From: Pyrenochaeta sp. MPI-SDFR-AT-0127
Lineage: Eukaryota; Ascomycota; Dothideomycetes; Pleosporales; Cucurbitariaceae
Direction: 5' to 3'
Assembly: GCA_020747015.1 (NCBI GenBank)
Contig: JAGTJM010000050.1
Coordinates: 179,743 to 243,742, forward strand
Length of the DNA stretch: 64,000 nucleotides
Shown: positions 1 to 13,100 of the stretch, one piece after another
How positions within the stretch are numbered: position 1 is the stretch's first letter
Layout of the letters: the number at the start of each line of letters is the position of its first letter
Notes under the pieces: generated by a model
What the model saw: only the letters and a program-made list of their open reading frames with translations
Database searches by the model: none
Told to the model about the DNA's origin: nothing
Made by a program: the position numbers and the translations under genes

Positions 1-634
1 ATTAGAGCCGTGGAGAAGGTGCTGGTGCTTGGCAATAATCCTTCCGCGGTGACCCGCCGGGGTTCGGAACTTCGCGCTGGCGGAGTCTCATGACATATTT
101 TCAGGCACGCAACCATCCCCATCCTGCCGCTCAAACACCACTAGTCAAAGACAAGCAGAACTGGCACTCAATACACTGCAACCAACAGGTTTTGCTTTGT
201 TACATGTATTTCACGGACAGAGCGGACACTTAGAGCCTGATCGCTCGGCCATACCAACGTGGCTGAGCAGTGCGCTATACAACGAGACTACTGCTGACGG
301 ACTCTGCACGCAAGCGGCGCAAGCTACACCGAGCCAAGACTGCATCTCAGAACGTTTCTCTCGTATCCATTCGCTCGTTGCGGTGTCAACTATGAAGGAT
401 CTGTCATAGCGCATTGCTGACTTAGCCGGGAGGGACCAAGTGCGCGTGGCCATGTGCAGCGCCCAGCCGGACAAGCTTCCCATGCTTCGTCCATGAGTGG
501 GAAGGTTAGCAAGCAGGGAAATGGCACTGTACTGTCGTTGTACTTTAGTTAGGTGATTCCCATGTCCCCTGCTACTTTTTCGTCATCTGGATTGTCCCTG
601 TTGATATTGGCGACAAAACTTCGGTTATGAGAGC
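1..634. other. left-edge intergenic DNA, no gene seen
   Basis: The only open frames here are short (70-90 codons), lie on opposite strands over the same bases and look like no family. The first 100 bases are fairly G+C-rich and could be the end of a neighbouring transcript, but nothing in the window shows this. Confidence 0.4.
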
Positions 635-1464
635 ATGATGGAGTACGACAAGATTCTTAAACTCGCATTAATACCTTCCATTGTGTTTCTCCTTTTGTCG
701 CTGGTTTCGGTGGCGTTAACGACGCATTACTGGATCATTGGTGATTGGATTCTGTCAAGAGGGGTAGAGGTTCCGACCAACAATTTTGATGAGCGGCTAC
801 AACAATACCAGATGGATGACACCATGGTTTGGTACATAGGCAAGGACACTGATGTAACCATTGCCTCTGGATGTCTGAACTTGACAGCGGCTGTGGTGGC
901 GCTGATTGCGTGGAGTACGCTGCGAAAACCAGGCATGGACTCGCAGTACGCTGCCGTATGTAAATTCTCACACCCAGCAGAGTGGTGAGAGCTGAACTGA
1001 TGTCCGCTAGGGCAAACGTCGCTTTTGGGTTATAGCTGTTGTCGTTATGACGGTTAGCGGTGCGGCCACAGCCCTTGCATCCATTGTTCTACATTATACG
1101 GAAAAGGGCGATAACGATTATGGTTGCACTTCCGAAACACTCATGATGGCCGGCAAATTGAACACGAATCAATTTTGCACGCGAGAAATGGCAGCCTGTA
1201 ACTTTCTACCAAAGTTTATCAAGGCTGGAGAACGAGGGGATGCCACGGTGGCGTGCAACGAGACTGTCAGTACATGCTCTTCGCAGCGTCACAAGTCAAA
1301 ATATTCTAATTTAGATCAAGATTATAGTCAAGTGGTTTCAGCTTGTTCTCATTATCAATGGGTTACTCGTCTTCTCAATGTTTGGTATTCAGGCGCGGCT
1401 ACGGCGGCAAACAAGAGACTCGAGAGAAACCAGCTCGAAGGAGGCACTCTCGGATGCGCTTTGA
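635..1464 (+). CDS. four-span membrane protein of unknown function
   Basis: Three exons, 635-955, 1011-1269 and 1328-1464, join to a 238-residue protein. Both introns (55 and 58 nt) are GT-AG, and the second has a CTAAT-type branch site about 20 nt before its acceptor. Hydrophobic segments lie at about residues 8-30, 77-95, 112-133 and 181-200. The long loop between spans 3 and 4 holds several cysteines, and the tail is short and basic. This tetraspan shape with a Cys-bearing outer loop recalls claudin/SUR7-like fungal membrane proteins, but no diagnostic motif decides it. The second start codon, directly after the first, would remove one residue. No function is assigned. Confidence 0.75.
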
Positions 1465-2390
1465 ATAAATAAGCGCCGTTATCGTCCTTTGTATACCTCT
1501 CGCAATCATCACGGCTCTCACAACGTACTCTGAAATTAGGTTCTGGCATCGTATCATGAATTCAAGCATTGTATCATCATGTGGACTGAGTCTCATTGCT
1601 TTCGATTCTATTTTGTGGATTAATAAGGAGCACTTCGGAGCATCGTCACTGCTTGAATGCTACATGACAGCATAGAATCAAACTAGGTGAAGCCCAAGAC
1701 TGGAGATTCTTCTTTCCAGAGGTAACAATTATCTTGTCAATATTGATGTACCCGCCCCACCAGATGTAGATAGACTATCACAAAGTTGAGATATTACGAG
1801 TCTTGTATACTGTCATGTTACATGCTTACATTGGATAGGATTTCGTTCGGGCTAGATTATATGATTTGCCTTCGCAACATATGGCGGCTATCTTTAAAGT
1901 GGGCCTAAAAGGCTTCAGTATTCACGAGGAGAGGCGTCAAGTGTTACAGAGATGGTGGGTATGTGTATGTCAATGCAAAAGTTGTGCACTTCCAACATTG
2001 TGGAGATTCAGCACGCCATTCCTTGGCCATGCAACAACATCCCAGGAACATACCAAGCTTCTACCAATCAATTGCTACTATCTACTTTGACTTCCTATAT
2101 CTGGCCCTTGAAAAAGACTTTGCCACATGGATTCTTATCTGAATCCATCTCAATCCACTTTTCGCTGGATCGCTCTTCTTCGTCTCGAGGGCCGTTGTCG
2201 GATCAGGTATATACTATGTGTTAAGTTTGGTTAGACGTAATTGCCATATACTACGGTTCCATGGCGTGAGAACGCTTTACTCGGGAAGTTGTCGGGTTTT
2301 GAATGTGACAGGCCCGTTAAAAGCCATATTTGTTCGCAAGCTGTCTCAGATACACCACTCCCTTCTCTCACCACACATACTCTTCTGTCC
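1465..2390. other. intergenic DNA between membrane protein and permease
   Basis: Only short unrelated open frames are present. The stretch presumably holds the 3' end of the upstream gene and the promoter of the permease. No repeat or RNA gene was seen. Confidence 0.4.
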
Positions 2391-4083
2391 ATGTCGGCTA
2401 TACCGCGTGATAAGTGGTGGAAACTGAAGTGGTTTGCTGACGATGACAGCAAAGAAGACCGCCGTCTAATCTCCAAGATCGATATGTTCCTGGTCCCCTA
2501 CTCGGTCCTTGGCTATTGGGTAAAGTACATTGATCAATCAAACTTAAATAATGCGTACGTTGCTGGTATGAAAGAGGATCTTGGCTTCAATGGCAATGAG
2601 CTCGTTCAATTGCAGACGCTGTTTACTCTCGGTTCAGTGTTAGGCCAGATACCCTTCTTGTATGTCCCGAGCCTTACCTACATATTGATGCACACTAATG
2701 CCTATTTCAGATTCATCATGACATATGTGCCCATTCAGTGGCTCATACCCGCATGCGACATTATGTGGGGCATATTTACGCTCCTGCAATATCGGGTCAA
2801 TTCATACGCAGAATTAGCAGCTTATCGATTCATGATCGGTTGGTTCGAGGCGGCTTTCTTTCCTGCAATGCATTACGTATTCGGTATATCATTTCCAATT
2901 AGATTAGCTACCCTCGGTTAAGTGACTTTACAGGATCCTGGTACAAAGGCCACGAAATCGCTCGACGTGGTGGCATATTTTACACGGGCCTAGGTCTCGG
3001 TACTTTGACAGCTGGACTCATTCAAGCCGGTGCTTCTAGTCGACTGGAGGGGGTTCATGGTATACTTCTTCATGCTCTGCTAAATAGAAGAAGTGTGATT
3101 CTGACAATGCAATAGGCCTACAAGGATGGCGATGGATGTACATCATCTGTGCAATAATCACCATACCCGTCGGAATTCTTGGATACTTCGTAATACCGGG
3201 GACTATCGATCAACCCAATCGATGGGTTGTCAACGATCACGACATTTTAGTGGCACAAACCCGGCTTGAGAAGAGTGGTCATGTACTTCACGGCAAGATG
3301 AAGTTCGGTCATATCAAAAAGACACTCCTTGGAGTTCGCTTTTGGACGGTCGTCACTACCGACGTTCTCTTCTGGAATGCCGGGATTCACAAGAACACGG
3401 CATCATTCTTGCTCTGGATTAAGTCACTAGGACCGAAGAGATACAGCGCGGCCCGCATTAACGAACTCGGGACCATCGCTCCCGCTCTCGGTATTGGCTA
3501 CACACTCGTCGCATGTTTTGCCTCTGACATGTTCTTGGGGCCAGCATGGGCTATCACGCTCTGCTCAAGCTTCAACGCGATTGGTCTCGTTATCTTGACA
3601 ATATGGAGCGTGCCAGAATCGGCGCTCTGGTTTGGATTTGCGACAATGTACTGGTCAAATGCTCTATCGAGTGTCTTTCATGGCTGGGTAAACAATCTGT
3701 TGCGAGACAGCCCAGAGGAAAGAAGCTTTACATTGGTCCTCATCAATCTTCTGTCCCAGTCATCAACTGCCTGGACTCCATTACTCACATACCCGACAGT
3801 GGAAGCACCACGATACCGTAAAGGATACTCCTTCTGTCTTGGCTGCGCAATTACCCTGATCCTGTTCACCTGGATCATGCACTATTACCTTAAACGCGAT
3901 AAGAGACTAGACAAGAGACACACCAATTTAGAGACAGATAGCTTACGGAGCAAAATTTCTTCAACTCCAATGGAACTTGCAAGTAAATGTCCCCCGGAGA
4001 CAATTGTGGCAGACAAGGAGCTTGCTATAGAAAAAGGCGACGAGAAATTGGCCGAGCTTGGCAACGAGATTTCTCGTCACTGA
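2391..4083 (+). CDS. MFS permease, anion:cation symporter (Dal5/Liz1-like) family
   Basis: Four exons, 2391-2659, 2711-2883, 2934-3059 and 3116-4083, give 511 residues, the usual length for this family. The introns are 51, 50 and 56 nt, all GT-AG. The first cytoplasmic part runs into the family signature (KYIDQSNLNNAYV...GMKEDL near residue 45), followed by GQIP and a WYKGHE loop typical of fungal allantoate, pantothenate and nicotinate permeases. About twelve hydrophobic segments can be counted. The family moves small organic anions such as allantoate, ureidosuccinate, pantothenate or nicotinate with protons across the plasma membrane, but the substrate cannot be read from sequence. An in-frame ATG upstream at 2241 exists. 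I prefer 2391 because the family begins shortly before the first span. Confidence 0.9.
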
Positions 4084-4507
4084 TCGATGAAACGCGTCTT
4101 AACGGTATAGCAAAGTCTAGAAGCGTGACTACTGTGAAATTAGCTATAGTGAGCATGGGTAATCTAGGTGTTCGGAGGCTTGAAGATTAGATGTGTCTGG
4201 AGTCTCTAACGGACCGGAGAATATACAGGTGGTAGGCAAGCTATATGAGTGAATGTATGGATCTTTTGGATCTTTCTGTTACATGCTGCGGCGTCTAAAG
4301 GTATGTATCTCTGATGACATATGTAAGTGTGATCGCATGCGATAACACTTTGAAATTAGCTCTTGCTGTGTAGCGACTTCCTATTCAGAACAAAGTATTC
4401 CTCAAATACATTGACCATATTGTATTATAAATGGTTAGGATTGTGAAAAGAGTAGACTTTACAAAGTATTCATCATGGCGATGACTATGAATATACCAAA
4501 TGCCAGT
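4084..4507. other. convergent 3' intergenic spacer
   Basis: This spacer separates the plus-strand permease from the minus-strand secreted protein gene. It has a fairly high A+T content and no open frame of note, and presumably holds both 3' ends. Confidence 0.4.
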
Positions 4508-5042
4508 TTACAATGGCGCTACATCACCATTTTGATCCAGCACACCCACTGCTCCTCCAGCAACACACTGAGCGACTTCCCGTCCTCGGTTGAGAATGCT
4601 GCTCTCATTTGGAGGGGTGAATTGGGCACAGCGACCAAAGCGGTCGCATTCGCCAACTTCATTGCCAACTTCACATGTGAGTCCCACGTTACCGAATACC
4701 TCATTGCCTTCACCAGTAACAAACGACCTAAATCCTGAGTCACGCTGGGGTGCAGGAGCTAAGAAAACGAAGCTGTTAGCCTGAGGTCAGGAGTGGATGA
4801 ATAGTCGAGGGGCAAATGAAGCCATGCTCGCGGATTTATTGGACCTGAGAATGCGAAAGAAAGAGAGTGAAACAGGGGTAAAAGATTGAGGAGGGCATGA
4901 ATTAAGAAACAAAGATAGCCGGGTATTGACTTAAAGACAGCTGTATACGATATTGGTTGTGAAATAAAGAAAAGGACAACCTACCCGCTAGCACAACTCC
5001 AGCAGCGAATGCAAAGAATGTGGTGATAACGTTTGCGCGCAT
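4508..5042 (-). CDS. small cysteine-containing secreted protein, effector candidate
   Basis: Exons 5042-4985 and 4758-4508 join to a 102-residue protein. The intron is long for this window (226 nt), with donor GTAGGT and acceptor TTCTTAG preceded by a CTAAC branch site. The phase-1 join turns the end of a hydrophobic leader (MRANVITTFFAFAAGVVLA) into a plausible signal-peptidase site, LA|APAPQ. The mature part is small, acidic and holds four cysteines (motifs LTCEVGNEVGEC, GRCAQF, VAQCVAGG), enough for two disulphides. A TATA-like element (5202-5197, minus strand) lies about 155 bp upstream. I recognise no family. Small size, secretion signal and paired cysteines are the usual features of fungal effectors or other small secreted proteins. 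A shorter extra exon inside the long intron cannot be excluded. Confidence 0.7.
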
Positions 5043-8000
5043 TTTGTGCTTGGATCTTGAGAACGACAAGGATCGGATGTGCTGTGTGGAAATTAAATCA
5101 AGTGCAAGGATGATATCGAAGAGAATGTATATTTGCTGTAGCGATCGATCGATGCCTGCGATGATGATCTCAAGAATCTCTCAAGAGAGCATTCTACTTA
5201 TACATGCCTGAGGTCGACCCTGTCTGACGGCGCGCCTTAGGGTCAAACGTTACAAGTTCTACGGCCCGATACAGCGAGACCAAGAAGCTGCTGAAGCAAC
5301 GCCCTGTGTGGTGTCAACTTCAAGGATCAAGGGTTGCCTCCTTAAGGCAGGTAAGAAGATCGCGCGATAATTGACCAGTTTCTCCGCATGCCTCAGAACA
5401 AAAGTTTGAAGCAAAATTTTAGCATAAAGCCTCAAGCGTGTTTGTCGAGAATCGGTCTCAAGACAACTGATGTAGCAATCCCCGGTTCTTGGCATCTACC
5501 AGCAACAGATGACACCGCCGAGGTGGTCGCAAATGCATGTTTCGATAGGCTTGGCGATTCTATGCTTTCGAAAGCACGGTCATCTCTAGAGCAAGAGTTC
5601 ACGAGTTTAAAAACCGTCCAATAAAGCCGCCGCGCGAAGTCGCCATATTAAACTTTATGAAATTTGGCTAGTGTTACTCACTTTGCCACTCCTGTAGGAA
5701 GATTGAAGAGCAACAGAAACATAAATGATATCATGGCTGTCCAGATAAAGGATGCAATAGAAAATTCAGATTGGGACACTTGGGCCACACGGTTTCAGAA
5801 CAGCAAAGTCTGAAACAAGAGGGAGTGCCACAGACGGAGAATATCAGCAGCGTGTTTATGACCCCTTCGACATACTGTAAGCCAACGATGAAAGCCAAGT
5901 CCTACACCAGCCCTATCGAGAAGGAGCTGTCCCGTCGCATGTTACGCGCCGATAGATTTTCAGATGTGTGTACAAACATCCATATTGGCACACACCGAGT
6001 GCTCTGGTAGGGAGATGCTTCATATCGATCGTTATCTGACCCTGAAGTATATGGTATACGATTATACGATTATAGGCCAAAGAGGAACCTCACCTCTGGA
6101 CTTGATTATAGAATGGGCTAAAGCTGTTGCTTTGAAAGAAAGGTTTGTCCTCTCTCCTTCTAAAAGAGTGGCGCTCCATCCACCCGGCTTGGCATCTTCC
6201 TTGTCTTCCTCGGATCTACGACGATACTATACGATAAGTCGCGCACAAAGGCTATGTGGTTTCAAATAATTTGAGGAATGTTGAAAATTCTTATTGTACC
6301 AGCTTCCAAAGCTCTTTTCAGCAAATATTTGCGACTGCGTTGATATCAAACCTCTCCCCAATTGGCAAGGTTGCCTATCAAAAGAATATAAAGCATATCG
6401 ATACGTACTTCCAAGCTTAAATAGAACATTTTCTCAGTTGATAAATCTAGATTGGGCAAATAATACCATTGCACACGAGTCATGGCGGCTACACACGGTA
6501 CCAGGTGCCATCTTCCAGAGCACAATCAAGAATCCACATCAAATATTACGGGTTCTTCAGATGTCTCTAAGTCAGCGCAGCACATAGAAGACATGATATC
6601 TTCACTTCCGCTTAATTCGATACATTTGTTCCCTACCTAAAGCGCTGGAGCAGACAGAACCATAATTTTACTATAGAGAATCTCGTCTCCATAGCAACAT
6701 GCACACACCTGCCTGGGACGCGGATCTGATTGGAGGCTCACTCATGGGTATCACGAAGCTCACTATTGACCTTGATTCTTTGTTCAGACTCACCCTGTAC
6801 ACCGTGCCATCTCTATCTGCTACGTGGGTCGCACCTATGTGGTCATCCAAGATAGGTACACGGCGGACTGCTTTTCATATACTTCGATAATGTCTTTGCA
6901 CGATATGCAGACACGCTTTTCCCTAGCGGTGTTTGAATGACAGCAAACCTGATCATTGAGTTTTGCAAGTCATAACACCCAAACCGGGCGTATATTGTGC
7001 GTGTATGTACTGTAGAGGAGGGGGGAAGGAAGGCCTGGGTGAGTGGTGGAGTACGTTGTCTACTACGTGTGTCTAGCTGCTTGATCTCACTACGTGTAAC
7101 ATGGTTTTTTCAATTCATCACATTGGAACCTGATCAGTGTCTACGGGTCAAGTTACCTCTGTAAATCATCAGAACCATTTGCAGAACCACCATAAACTGT
7201 ATTTGGGTCAGCGCAAAAGCACTGTGTTTGGAGAGTAAAACTAAGCCTCATTAATTGAAGCATCTAAACTTGTACCTCTGTAGAGTCGATTGTAAGAAGT
7301 TAATGCGATGAGAGGGTGACGGATTTGTGAAGGCGTCAATCTGATCGTGCTGCAGAATAGCCCTCAGTGTTCATTCGCCAAATCTTCAGCATGATCATTT
7401 CCATACTTGTAATTTGGTCTATTGTTTAACGACGATTTTAACGAGCCCAAGATTCCCTCCCATTACTGACCTTGTGTTGAGTTACTGTAGCTCGGAATCT
7501 CGACCTCAATAGGATGAATCACCAGATAGCCTTGCCACAGTCACACCATGTTCTATCGAATTGTGAGCCGGGGCTACAAATTTAGGTTTGCACCAGTGTT
7601 AGATTGAAGGTTGAAAAGGTGAGCTTCAACGTCGCCAGTTCTCATAATCATGAGTGAAACGCTTGATTTAGAGAAGTTCTTTGCATAGACTCGCGCATTG
7701 CGAATGTCTGTGATGTGGTCTAATTGCTAGGATTTGCCAAGAGGCGTTGTGTGCTAGAAGTGATATAAACTATGAAGACACCGCTCGTCCCGATGGCCCG
7801 CTTTGCACACTTTGGGGTTCATTTCTTTGTCCCTCGCAGAATCCGCGATGGGCATGCAAATGTGATGGGCCCCCAAATCCCGTATAGCACGGTCATCCAG
7901 AAAACCAGTACAGTGGCATGAAGAGATTGCGACGCCTCGCAGTGGCCCAGATAAGTATCATGTTTGATAATAATGACAAAACATTACACCGAAAGGAGAG

Positions 8001-8370
8001 ACAACGCCCAAAAAATCAATATAAGCGTGCCAATAACCGCTCTTGGTACACCTGTAATATGGTTAACCCAGGCGCGAGATGCTCTTGTGAATGTGTGAAA
8101 GTGATCTCGAAAGAAACGCTATGCAGTCGTTATCATGAAATGAGCCTCCATATGATGACACCATTTGCTCTTGTGGGCGGGCGATAAGTGACGAGAGAGA
8201 TTGCTTGGGTCAACGTGGCGAGGGGGGGTTGATGTAAGCTGAGTCGTAATGGCACTGGTATATGCGGATATAGGCATCATCAGGTGCCACAATGCCGTCG
8301 TCCACAGTGTTTGACGGTCAAGCATCTTCTCGCCGCTGTGCATGTTAGAATGCCTTGATGCAAATCTGAT
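5043..8370. other. 3.3-kb gene-poor interval
   Basis: Apart from the TATA-like element upstream of the secreted protein gene, I see nothing supportable. Open frames reach at most about 100 codons, have no recognisable motifs and do not join sensibly across splice signals. The composition is ordinary and not RIP-like. It may hold non-coding transcripts or lineage-specific genes that I cannot recognise. Confidence 0.4.
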
Positions 8371-9213
8371 CTACCATGCGCCGACGCGAGCAGGCGAGCC
8401 GACACCGTAGTTTCCACTCAGCAGCTGCTGTCGAATGGATATAGCATCAGCAGGACCACCTGCAGTAGGATTCGCAGTATCGGTGCCCATCCACCCCAAG
8501 CCTCCTCGCAGCTCATTGACGGCCTCCTGCATCTTTCCACCTGAGACTTCGTTATGCTTTGCGATTTTTTGATCCCACCCGCCGTACTGCAACTGTATGC
8601 CACCAGCCTTCTTCGCCGCCTCTCGGATAACTATTGCCCAAGCTTTTGCCATTTCCTCGTATGCCTCCTGCTTGTGTCGGTTGTGCTGGTAGGTATCCCA
8701 GTCGGGCAGGCGATGGATGATGTCCGTGGCTCCGTCGAGAAAGGCGAGCGATGTGGCGGGCTGTGGCTCATTTGGCGGGAGAAAGTGGGGTGTAAAGTCT
8801 TTGAGGGAGTCAAGCAGCTCGATGAGCTGTTGCCGCACGCGGTTATAGGCGTAATCAGATGACGAGCGTCCGCCAAAGGGGAATGCAGCCTGGAAAGCGG
8901 CCTCGTACTTTGACAAGACCTCTAGTGTCGACTGGATGCTGGGGCGGGGAGCGGTGGATACGACTTCGTTGCCGATGTCTGGATGGCGCTGGCAGATGGA
9001 CTGCAGCAGATTCCGCATCTCGTCGGCACTGAGCGTCTCGAGCAAGCGTGGCAAGGGTAGGGGTCGGCCAGACATGTTTGTCCGCATGCGCTTCATGCCC
9101 CGTGGCGGCGGTCGTGAAGACAAGGCGGGCGAGGCCGAAGGAGAGGCCGACATGCGCTCGTCGTCGCCGCCGCTGCTCCCATCATCGTCGGCTTTGCGCT
9201 TACGGCTAGACAT
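8371..9213 (-). CDS. nuclear proteasome tethering factor Cut8/Sts1
   Basis: Single exon of 280 residues. The N-terminus is basic and low-complexity with a likely nuclear localisation signal (SSRKRKADD, then RGMKRMRT near residue 40). The conserved Cut8/Sts1 helical domain follows from about residue 55 (LPRLLETLSADEMRNLLQ) to about 235, including the family's YNRVRQQLIELLDSLKDF and FLDGATDIIHRLPDWD segments. In fission and budding yeast this protein anchors the 26S proteasome at the nuclear envelope and helps import it. It is transcribed in the same direction as MTR4 upstream, 0.9 kb away. The family match is clear by eye over most of its length. Confidence 0.93.
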   Translation of the reverse strand: MSSRKRKADDDGSSGGDDERMSASPSASPALSSRPPPRGMKRMRTNMSGRPLPLPRLLETLSADEMRNLLQSICQRHPDIGNEVVSTAPRPSIQSTLEVLSKYEAAFQAAFPFGGRSSSDYAYNRVRQQLIELLDSLKDFTPHFLPPNEPQPATSLAFLDGATDIIHRLPDWDTYQHNRHKQEAYEEMAKAWAIVIREAAKKAGGIQLQYGGWDQKIAKHNEVSGGKMQEAVNELRGGLGWMGTDTANPTAGGPADAISIRQQLLSGNYGVGSPARVGAW

Positions 9214-10109
9214 GACAGATGAGGGCGAGAGAACTACCAGAGGGCTGCTGTCAGTAGCTACACAAGGGCTGTTGTTCTAGGCGGGCCACATACTATTCCT
9301 CGAGGGCGAGTGTCGACTTAAGAGATGGGGGGGCGGCGTGGAGAAGTGGATAGCATTCATGCTGGCGGCGGGCCGCAGACGCAGTGAAGACACCGACTGG
9401 CGTTGTTGTTGGGGCCTGGTGACAAGAGGGTACCAGGAGGGCAAGGCAAGGGAAGCCTCTTCTCGCTGTGTCGGAGAGCGGTGTCGAGTGTAGTGTGTTG
9501 TTGCTGGAGTGGAGAACGCAGAGCCATTCGAAAGGGCCCAAGAGCCATACTAACCGACACGGCCAGTGCTCGCCCAATCACGTCACATGTCACAAACATT
9601 TACCTTGACATTCCCCCACCCCCAAACAATCTGGTCAAGCTAGAATATACAATAAGAAAACAGTCCGAAGGCATTCAGTGGCGCAAGGAAACTATCTCAC
9701 TCTCATGCAGTCTTTGCTTGCCACTTAGCTTCACATTTGCCTCCTGCAGACCATCAAATACACACATGCACTCTCCTACACCCACCTCCACACCCATCGT
9801 CACAGAAGTATGCAGTCAACAACTTTTAGTCGCCATAGGTACTGGGGGATCGTCTACTGTGGACACCACAGCGTCGGATCTAGTCAATTTCTATCCAGGA
9901 CTCACCAGCGTCGTGGCCCCTTTGGCGGACCACTGCGCCAATGCTTCCTTGCGTGCGCTTGAGACACTGGTATGGCTGGTGGCGCACACCCGAGCGCAGA
10001 ATAGGAGAACGCCGTGCAAGTGCCGCGCTTACCTGCTGAACGTCCAAAATGCTGCCACAAAGACTCCCACCAATACAATGATATACATGACGCCATGCTG
10101 CGCCCTGAA
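9214..10109. other. intergenic DNA between MTR4 and Cut8
   Basis: This stretch holds the MTR4 3' flank and the Cut8 promoter. A long plus-strand open frame (9403-10320) crosses it and runs antisense into the last MTR4 exons. It has no family resemblance and is judged spurious. Confidence 0.5.
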
Positions 10110-13100
10110 TCAGAGATACAAGGACTGGGCGGCAACCAGGTCCCTTCTGACAAGGTCCAGCGCTGCCGTGAATTTTTGCTCGAGCTCCTCGCTGCCCATG
10201 ACTTTGGCAGCTTGGGCTATTTGCCGGAGCAACTCCTCGAGTCGTCTGAACAGTCTAATCAGGCTGCCCTCGTATACATCAGTCATTTTGCTGCCAACAA
10301 TTAGCGCTTTGCTGAAATGATCAAACTTTTGTGTCATCGTACCAAATCTCGGCAAATGTGGCTCCTTTGGACCATGCAAAGACCACCTCCATAAGCTCGT
10401 ATTTGAATGACTTGAGATATTCTTCTTCATTAAGTGTCAGTTTACTTTCTTGAGACATCTTTGCAATAACCCTGGCTTGTTGTTGAATCTCGCGGTACGG
10501 CTTGGCGAGCTCTTCTTTGAGCGCTGGAACTTCGCTGCTCTTCTCTTCGAAGATGAAGCAACTCAGGCATGCCGCGCACTGTTGAGGTGTCAGTTCGTTG
10601 AAGAAACGATTGAAGAGTAGCTCGCTGAGAACAAGCTCATCGCCTGTGCTGATCTCGCAAGCAACACGGGCTTTGAGCTGAACAACATCGGCATCGTCGA
10701 TAAAGCCTAGTCGCCGCAAGACACGTTTCCTGCTCTTGAGTTCATCCAACTGAATCACCGACAAGGCACTCGTAATGTCCTTCTTGATATTCTTGACCTT
10801 GTTGCCAAGTGCAATCTTGTGCGCATACTGGCTGTACAGCTCGGGTAACCTTGGAGAGTTATGGAGAGGGTTTGACAGTAGACGAGACTCAAGCACCTCA
10901 ATTTTCTAGAGACGTTAGAGTGTAGAAACGTGAAAAGGAAGGTTTGCCTACCCGAAGTAGTCGCTTAAAGGCCTCATCTTTTATCTGCATATTTTCAATC
11001 GGGTCAAGGATGGCAATACCATCTGGGAAGCGTTTCTTAACTTCGTCCAGCGCCTTGCGGACCGCATTCTTTTGATCGGTCGACTTCAGCTCATTTGGAA
11101 GGAACACCCGAAGATGACCTATTGATTCGATGCAGTTGAGTACCACTGGCACAACCTCCATTTTACCCTTGTCCCCAGGAGCAGGTGGACGGACTCCTGG
11201 CGGTAGTCCATCATTTACCTGCGGCATGAATTTGGTATCGCTCGCAACTAGGAGCAGAATATCCACAATGTATGATTGCTGGGGTGGTAGAATCTCGCCT
11301 TTATTCGCCTTTCGTGGTATGAAGGTTACGACCGCCCCCCAACCAAAGTCATGCTCCTTAAACTTGACTTTGACCAAGCGACCGCTCTGCAAGAATTGTA
11401 GGCAGTAGTTTGGATGCATGATCACGTCGCGCATATCATTTGTGTGCGTGTCCAGCTGCTGCCGAAGGTTATAATAGTCTTTCACAGTCGCTTCATCTGT
11501 TATTGTCATGGTTGCTTTTTCGTGTTCCAATTCTTGGAGTTCTGACAAAAATGTTAGCAGTGTTCCAGATCTGATGCAGATACAACGTACGCTTCTCCAG
11601 GGTCGAAACACCAGCCGTGTTCTGAAATTGGAAGAAACATCTTTCGAGCATGAACTCGGGAGAAATCCCTTCGACTCGCATAAGGTTCAGAATCATATTA
11701 TAGCCAAGATGAAAAGCAGAGTTCAAGTTGTCCTGCTGGCCGCGCACAATTTCCTTGGCCACAGCAGGCTCCATTTGCTGGTCGATCATCATGATCACAA
11801 TGCCTCGGTCATCGAGCCCACGACGACCGGCTCGGCCAGACATTTGGATAAATTCACTTGGGGTGACCCAACGCTGCGACACTCCGTCAAACTTGCGCAC
11901 GCTGGTGAACACGACAGTCTTTGCTGGCATGTTCAGTCCAATCGAAAAGGTCTCGGTTGCGAACAAAACCTTGATAAGGCCTTCCTGGAACAGGATCTCG
12001 ATAGTCTCCTTAAGGATAGGCAGTAGTCCGGAGTGATGAACACCAATGCCTCTCCGTAGTAAAGGCAGGATATGCTGGATTTGTGGAAGGCTGCGGTCTT
12101 CCTCTGAGAGCATCTCGATAGCGCTACTAAAGACCTTGGACACCATGGCCTTTTCTGACTCGTCGTTGAATGAGAGCTGACTCATAGAAAGGGCATAGTT
12201 CTCACACTCTCGCTTGCTAAAACTGAACACAATGACTGGGTTGTAGCTCTTGACCATGATCATCTTCACAATCTTGTATATGTCTGAATTGTCCTTGTTG
12301 CCGCCCTTGTTCGTCTTCTTATCCTTGCCTTTGCCCTTGCGTCTCGCCATGAAGTCTGCCGGATCGCTCCCAGCCTTGTCCGCAATCGACGACATGGCCT
12401 TCTGGAAGTTCTCCTCTCGAAAGACGCCCTTCTCGTCGACTACCAAGTGTATGCCATCCGCGCCTTGTGGGAAGAAGTAGTGCTGGAGCGGGGTTGGGCG
12501 GAAGTCGGTGTATACGACGTGGCATGGTTGGCTGTGGGTTTTCGTGATCCACTCTGCAAATTGCATTGCATTGGGAATAGTAGCGGAGAGGAAGACGTAG
12601 CGAACCTTGTCTGGCAGCAGGATAATCGTCTCCTCCCAGACAACGCCTCTTGATTTGTCGCGCAGATAATGCACTTCGTCGAAGACAACCCAGGCTACTT
12701 CTCGCATGATCTCAGAACCTCTGTACAGCATGGAGCGTAGAATCTGTCCATGTTAGATACAATCACAAGAAGAGGAGCCGGAGCGGAGCCATACCTCCGT
12801 AGTCATGACCAGACATGTTGCAGTCGGGTTGATTGTGACGTCCCCCGTCATGAGACCCACATCGCCGAAATCAGCCATAAACTCTCGGTACTTCTGGTTG
12901 CTCAATGCCTTGATAGGGCTGGTGTAGATGACCCGCTGGTTATTCTTCAGACACTGTGCAATGGCGTACTCAGCCACAACGGTCTTGCCCGCCGATGTAT
13001 GCGCCGAAACCAGGACACTCTCATTACGCTGTATTGAAGCAATGGATACCTGCTGGAAGGGGTCGAGTGTGAAGGGCCAGGTGCGCGCAGGCTCGGTGGG

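Noticed and set aside
10030..10088. Short minus-strand hydrophobic peptide (MYIIVLVGVFVAAFWTFS) followed by a GTAAGC donor
   Set aside because: It looks like the first exon of a tiny membrane protein, but no downstream exon gives a conserved continuation such as V-ATPase subunit e, so it is not called.
9403..10320. 305-codon plus-strand open frame
   Set aside because: It runs antisense through the last MTR4 exons, has no domain or typical protein composition, and is explained as a shadow of the coding strand plus chance.
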